This document shows positions 58,801 to 64,000 of a DNA stretch of 64,000 nt, one piece after another (within the stretch, counting starts at the first letter, position 1; each line of letters starts with the position of its first letter). The notes under the pieces are model-generated. The model was not told where the DNA came from. It searched no databases and worked only from the letters and a program-made list of their open reading frames with translations. The position numbers and the translations under genes are program-made. Source of the DNA: Tulasnella sp. 424 (lineage: Eukaryota; Basidiomycota; Agaricomycetes; Cantharellales; Tulasnellaceae); contig WSUB01000045.1 of NCBI GenBank assembly GCA_019633425.1, positions 124,001-188,000 on the forward strand, given 5' to 3'.

Positions 58801-61613
58801 GTTGATGGTGTCGAACATTTATACCTCACTAGGTAATGGTAAACAAAGATGCAACCAAGTGGGATCTAGACATCATCATGAGCTTGATCGAAGGGCCTCT
58901 TCTCAACCCAAAACGCGTGGAGGAGGCGTTCAGAGTGCTTAAATGGGGGAAGCGTCTAATCTCTTTCTTCCATCCACTGGCAAACAGATTTTCTGGGATG
59001 AAGAAGTCTGTTGTGAGTGGTAAATGATCGTTTCGGTCAACTTTCCACTTATGATAGTCTTGCCTTGTCACCAGTTCAACTTCCGGTACATACATATGGG
59101 GTGCGCGTTACTTACCACGCTGGTATCCTGTCCGGAAGGGGTCAAATTCCTGCGGGAGGAAGACCCTCTTCTGAAGCAAATCGCTGATTGTCTTAACCAG
59201 CTGGACCCTGTATGTCTTATGATCCTCCGATACTCGTCTGATGGCTTGCTTACATGCAAAGAGCAGTTCAATCCTGGGCAGGTTGCGGATCCACTATTCT
59301 CAGCTGAGAAGATCGCGACCACTTTGACGTACGGGTACATTGAAATGTTGGGGACTCTTAGCAAGCACGCCGATGGCATCGAGTTCGTACCGGATTTCTT
59401 TGTCCTCCCAGAATGGTCGTTGACGTGCTTGTACAGTCTTATGGAGAAGGCCAAGATTTTCACGACGTTTTACCATATCAGTGAATTGAAGAGCCGAGAA
59501 GATCTGATCAAAGCAATCATCGAAAACATTGACTATACGTCGTGAGTTATTATCTTCCAGGCTGCGGCTCCTCGCCCGTCCTGACTACTTATTAATAGCG
59601 GAGGACACGCCCGCATAGTGCTATCAAAGGCTCTGACGTCTAGCTACATGGTACGTTCTACCCGTAATCACGATCTCCGTTTATCGGCTGATTCTATTGA
59701 TCTTTGAAGGACATTCGATTCTTCGCGACCACGCATCTAGGGCAACTTATTAGGTCGACTTCCAAAGCGAACGAGTGGACTCTCCGCCTTCTCTTAACTC
59801 AGCTTTACGACCCCGCCCTGGAAGTTCGAGAGCTTGCTGTACAATTCCTCGAGGAAGCTTGCGAATCTATGGACGTATTGGAGCTTGTTGTCCAGATGCA
59901 ACCGACTCTGGATCATTTGGGCGAAATCGGCCACCCACTCCTCCTCAAGTAAGGTTTCACGGGTACATTCTAAAAGCTCAGCTAACATCCCCCCCCCCCC
60001 TCTCTTAGATTCATGTCTACGACGATCGGGTTCCGGTTCTTGTACAAGTCTGGATACATCGACCGAGAGATGGATGGTTGGTTCCACGTGGGTCCTTTCA
60101 AAGCCGGGCATTCTGGTTTAGCATGCCACTGACATGTCTTTATTAGGAGAGAAATTACCAATACGTTCTTCAGGTTGAAGTGTACTTGGCTCAGGTGTTT
60201 AGTTCCAACCCTCAGGACGAGGACAACGAGAACATGCGAGTCGATATTTTCGCTACCCGGCTCGCATTTATCCTAAATTCCGGTGATACTCTAGGTTGTT
60301 TGAGGGCACGGTCCCTCCGCATTTCTACGGCGAGATCGCCAAAACAGAGCTCGGATGTCAAGTTCTCAGCGATAAAGGCCATTTCGCCGAATTCGCACAT
60401 GTCATTCGCCAACATGGCATGGAGAGCGACGACTTGGATTTGATAGTCAAGTTGAAGAGCGTTCTTTGGGCTGTGGTAAGTATCGACTCGCTCGAACTAC
60501 TTTCCAGGTCGCCTGACTTTCCGTACAGGGGAACATTGGGGCCGCTCCAGGAGGCCTGCCATTCCTCGAAGAAGAGGGCATCATTCCGAATATTCTTGAT
60601 ATTGCCGAGACTTCTCAAGTCCTCTCCGTTAGAGGGTAAGGGGTTGTGTTACCTTGAGCTGACTAAAAGAGACTGAACGAATTCCTCGACGCAGAACCGC
60701 TTTCTTCGTTCTGGGTCTGATCTCAAGTACGACGCAAGGGGCTGAACTCTTGGAGGAATTCGAGTGGGAAGCTACGCTGACCCCTCTCGGGGAAACCACT
60801 GGGCTATGCGTGCCTCTCGACGTAGGGAACTTCGTTCAGGTAAGATCCAGCGACGAGTCTTTTCACGGCTTACTGACATGTCGATATTTAGATCTCACAT
60901 TGGCCCTCAGCTCCTGAATTGAGGGAGCCGAGGTGGATCCAACCGACGGATGATTCTATGGAACTGCAGATCTTAACCGCCATAAGCAATCTTCAAAACA
61001 CTGTCATCGCGAATGAGGCTGCTCGCTCGTTGACGAGGTGAGTATCTTCGTGAAATCACTAATTATTTATGCCTCAACGTTCCAACTCTACAGGTTCAAA
61101 GCTCAGCATCGTCGAATTTTCTCTTCGATCACACTATTCTACCGCGTCCTTCACATCCTTTCGACCCAGCGGTACCGTCTGCCCGTGCGACGGTACATCC
61201 TCGACCTATTCGACATTGACTTGGACCCGGATGTTATGAACGCGTTGTACAATTTGTCAGCCACGTTCCATCACCGACCAGAGTCACCAACAGCATCAGT
61301 TTCGCCGTCGCGGAGAAAGGGCCACTCGAGGAGGGTAGAGGAGAACGTAGGATTGGGGATTCGGTTGGCCGCTGCTGAAAGCAGTCAGACGACGAATGGG
61401 CGTGCGGTAGATGGGGGCACGCAGCAGCAAACGTCACAGGCGAAACAGTCGAGACGCGTCAACGGAGAGCATCACCATGTCGCGGGTTCGTCTACACATG
61501 CGAAGCACAGTCGTCCCGCTGCCAGCGCGCAGAAGAACGGGATGATTGCCCTGAATCCTGTGAAGAGAGTTGAAGGCTTTGGGGTGGAGGAGTCTCCCGT
61601 AGTCAGTGAATAG
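55896..61613 (+). CDS. RICTOR: RICTOR homolog, scaffold subunit of TOR complex 2
   Basis: Large armadillo-type scaffold (Pianissimo/Ste20/AVO3) that defines TORC2 and controls AGC kinases and actin. Seen in order: a coiled-coil-like segment (ENLRRQVEAQLSNAKAQIT); the N-terminal domain with RIMPGLADYASKESRAATYR, LARDNKHAVEKEQAIKLI, RTRVYLKPGIDLE and SWSGLMYLCMDNMRAIASII; the middle domain (DKSFQETLMKTQVMVNKD, KWDLDIIMSLIEGPLLNPKR); and the late conserved block SVLWAVGNIGAAPGGLPFLE, then VLSVRGTAFFVLGLISSTTQ. The end is low-complexity. More than twenty introns, one with a poly-C run near 59990. The start is uncertain: the ATG at 55896 (MPPTTNGD) is the first in frame, and an upstream exon is possible. 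Confidence 0.9.
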
Positions 61614-64000
61614 AGGTGATTTCGCGGATGTAGGGAGGTGTTATGAGGGTAGATGGAGTCGGGGAGCAGGAGGCCGGGTGAGGACCCAGCGGTCCTGCTG
61701 ATGTGAGTGTTGGCATGTCTCTGGAGATAAGGCTGGGTCAGAGGATCTCATTTTGCCCTTTCTCGGGATCGAACCAGTTTGGCATGTGCGTTTGCGTGTG
61801 GGGGTTGTTCTTGATCTTTTCACTTGTCACCTCGGACGGTTTGTTCCCTTCTCGCGATGCATTTGCTGGTTCAACCATCGCGGCTGTTTCGTTCTCTTTT
61901 CCACCCCCCTTCTATCGGACTACGTGCATGTGTTGAATACAAGTTGGTTCTCTGCTTCCGTGTAAGTTTGTCTGGAAGTCTCCTGCGCAAGGTAAACGGC
62001 CTCGGAGGGGCGTCCTGCATCGCGTTTAGAACAAGTCGTTGGATCCTAAAGCAAGGCTGTTATGACGTTGTCGGGCCATCTTAACCCGGGCATTTGATAC
62101 AAGAAGGCTATCAAAGGGCCGGGAATTTCCTCAATTGGCACCCGAGGTTTGGCCTTCTTCCTCCCATCAAACCTCACTCGAGATGTAGCTTAATACAAAG
62201 GCTAATAATAACCTATACGTCTAGGGGGAGAGAAATGTAGTCCAACGTTACCGGGGTGGATCGTTTTTCTCAAGCGAAATGCGAGATTGGCGTTTTTTTT
62301 TTGGTAGCATATGGACGTCAGACCTTGGCGCCGGGGTGTCTCTTGCATACCTTTGCCTCGGGCTGGTGTTCCTGATCGGGTGACCGAGGGAAAGGGCTTA
62401 GTTACTCCATTAGGAATGAGGTGCCCCGCGCGGTCCAATGGGAGGCAGTTCCGGGATGAGATGTTTGCACATCAGGGCAAACTTGCTAACGTATGGTCAG
62501 CCGAGTCTCGGGACGTTCTGTTGGGGAGGGGGGCTTTACTTACTGAAATGTCCAGCTGGGCGTTTGCGTGTTCTTTCTTATCGCACGCATACTGCAGGTG
62601 AGCAAGTCATTTCTCTGATGGAAGAACTTCTCAAGTATGCTTGGCTAAAGCGAGAAGATTAGAAACGACGCAACGGTATGCAACAGATATCCCTAACAAA
62701 AATCCGAGATACATGGGAAGAACACTAGTATACTTTCAGCTCGGACCGGACTGTTCCTATTTCCGAACGCTCCGTGCATACCCTGGCCGATTGATCCTTC
62801 TGCTGTGCCCAAGAGGAGTTGCCTTCGTCTCGTTGACGACGCCCGCCCGCGCGCGCCACATCAGCCCGCAATGGGTTTGAGGAATGAAGAAAGAAAAAAC
62901 CTTTCAGGAACACGGCTTTGTGCGGGCGTAAGAAAACAGACCGCGCCTCAATCCACGGGATTCGAGTATGTTCTCAAGTGGAGAAGACGGGGAGATGTTG
63001 CCTGGCGGGAAGGTTATGGCGGGGCATCTTTTTGGAAGACGTCGGACCGCGTGTACGCGCAGTACGCGATAACGTCAAGCAGGTACATGATCTCGTTATT
63101 CTATGTCTCGCGCAGTTTCCTTCATTTGGAAACTGATCCTTTATCCGTCGGTGACGCCGATTAGATACAGGTTGCGCAATGAGTGTTTTCAGCACGCGGT
63201 GCGTTGAACGGGGACCTCGCTTCAAGGCACATTATTGTCTAATGTATTACGATTGTCCCGTTCATTCAACAAAAAGGGCTCGGCAGTCTTTGCCGAACCT
63301 GGCAAGCGGCCGAAGAGAGCTTGTTTACGGCTTGCGGGATGATCTCGTGAGCAACCGAGCACAAGGATTCCAGCCCCTCGCTGTCTAACTTGTCAAATCC
63401 TAAAATACGTCAACGGGATCCCGGCGGCCTCGTCAGCTGGTGAGTGCGGAGAATTACATTAGCTAATAGCAGGGTGGAGGCGACGAGGTTTGGGTTGGGG
63501 GATGGGGCGAGCGCTTAAGTACGTGTTTAAACCCCGTTTTTATTTCGTCATCCCTCATGATGAGTCGGATGGATGGGAACGAACGTGCGTCGCCTATTTC
63601 TCAGCCTTTCAAGCGGCTTTAATGTGAGCCGGTTTTCGCTGTTACGTCGGGCATGAATGCCTTTTGTGTGTATGTGGTGCAACGGGGATTTACTTAGGCG
63701 AAGGAGAAGGCTTAGGAAGACTGAGTGGAGGAGAGGAGTGAGATGCCGGGAGTGATAGGGCGAAAAATATGGAAAAGTAGGTTGGAGCACTAAACACCGA
63801 TGTGTCCGCGGGGCTTTGTGGGCGACGATTAAGAGTCAAAGTATGCCTTCGGCTACGGAGGATTCGGGAAAGGGGTGAAGGAGCCCCTGGGACTCGTGAG
63901 CGATCGTGTGCGAGGCACTGAGGCAGTTGCTCTCTCTACAGGCGAGGGGTAGAGACATAAGAAGGCGAGTAGGCTGTAGAGGGATGAGCACAAGGACGAA
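61614..64000. other. 2.4-kb region without a supportable gene
   Basis: Follows RICTOR to the window edge. Open frames are all under about 120 codons, overlap one another on both strands and lack motifs, signal peptides or paired splice sites. A GGTTCGATCCC B-box-like match near 61770 lacks the rest of a tRNA. The right edge may be upstream sequence of a gene beyond the window. Confidence 0.4.

Noticed and set aside
61755..61790. tRNA B-box-like GGTTCGATCCC on the minus strand
   Set aside because: The flanking T-stem pairs poorly, there is no A box at the right distance and no cloverleaf can be drawn.

Overview
This window is nuclear DNA of a filamentous basidiomycete, probably an Agaricomycete. 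Genes are packed on both strands and broken by many 50-75 bp GT-AG introns. There are housekeeping genes of the opisthokont and fungal type (RICTOR, MCM5, NCA2, SEY1, USB1, NDUFS4), an AA9 lytic polysaccharide monooxygenase, and a DUF4419 protein. I see no bacterial, viral or organellar features, no tRNA or rRNA gene and no CRISPR array. The species cannot be named from the sequence alone.

Layout. 0-3.7 kb: tandem cluster of ER-type FKBP genes on the minus strand (one truncated, two complete). 3.8-4.1 kb: ribosomal protein eL39. 4.1-4.6 kb: a doubtful unidentified gene. 5.2-7.1 kb: delta-12 fatty acid desaturase. 7.6-10.9 kb: SEY1, the ER-fusion GTPase. 11.2-14.2 kb: MCM5. 14.3-16.0 kb: an HST2-type sirtuin whose NAD-binding motif is split by two micro-exons. 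16.2-18.9 kb: PPWD1, a WD-repeat cyclophilin. 19.6-22.4 kb: a Ser-rich unknown. 22.8-24.8 kb: PP2A methylesterase PPE1. 25.3-27.1 kb: DUF4419 protein. 27.6-38.7 kb: the most unusual region, seven tandem genes for small secreted Cys-rich proteins. 39.0-41.2 kb: NCA2. 41.4-43.8 kb: a metallophosphoesterase followed by its decayed duplicate. 45.2-45.8 kb: ribosomal protein uL23. 46.5-47.8 kb: prohibitin-2. 48.3-49.8 kb: AA9 LPMO. 52.5-53.6 kb: G-patch protein. 53.7-54.4 kb: complex I NDUFS4. 54.5-55.7 kb: USB1. 55.9-61.6 kb: RICTOR. The last 2.4 kb hold no gene I can support.

The secreted-protein array (genes A, B, C, E, D, F, G in map order) is the best candidate for an undescribed system. Each gene has ten small exons. 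Two subfamilies (B/C/D and E/F/G) are interleaved, and a C-E block appears to have been copied to give the D-F block. Five of the genes share a repeated upstream module. The ten cysteines of the full-length members are lost in pairs: gene A lacks two, and gene C lacks a different two, one of them through loss of the splice sites around a 24-nt exon. This suggests two disulfide bonds directly from the genomic sequence.

Most other genes are conserved single-copy housekeeping genes with no operon-like logic. Several are head-to-head pairs with short shared promoters: HST2/PPWD1, G-patch/NDUFS4 and USB1/RICTOR. All exon joins were made by eye from splice signals, reading frame and family motifs.
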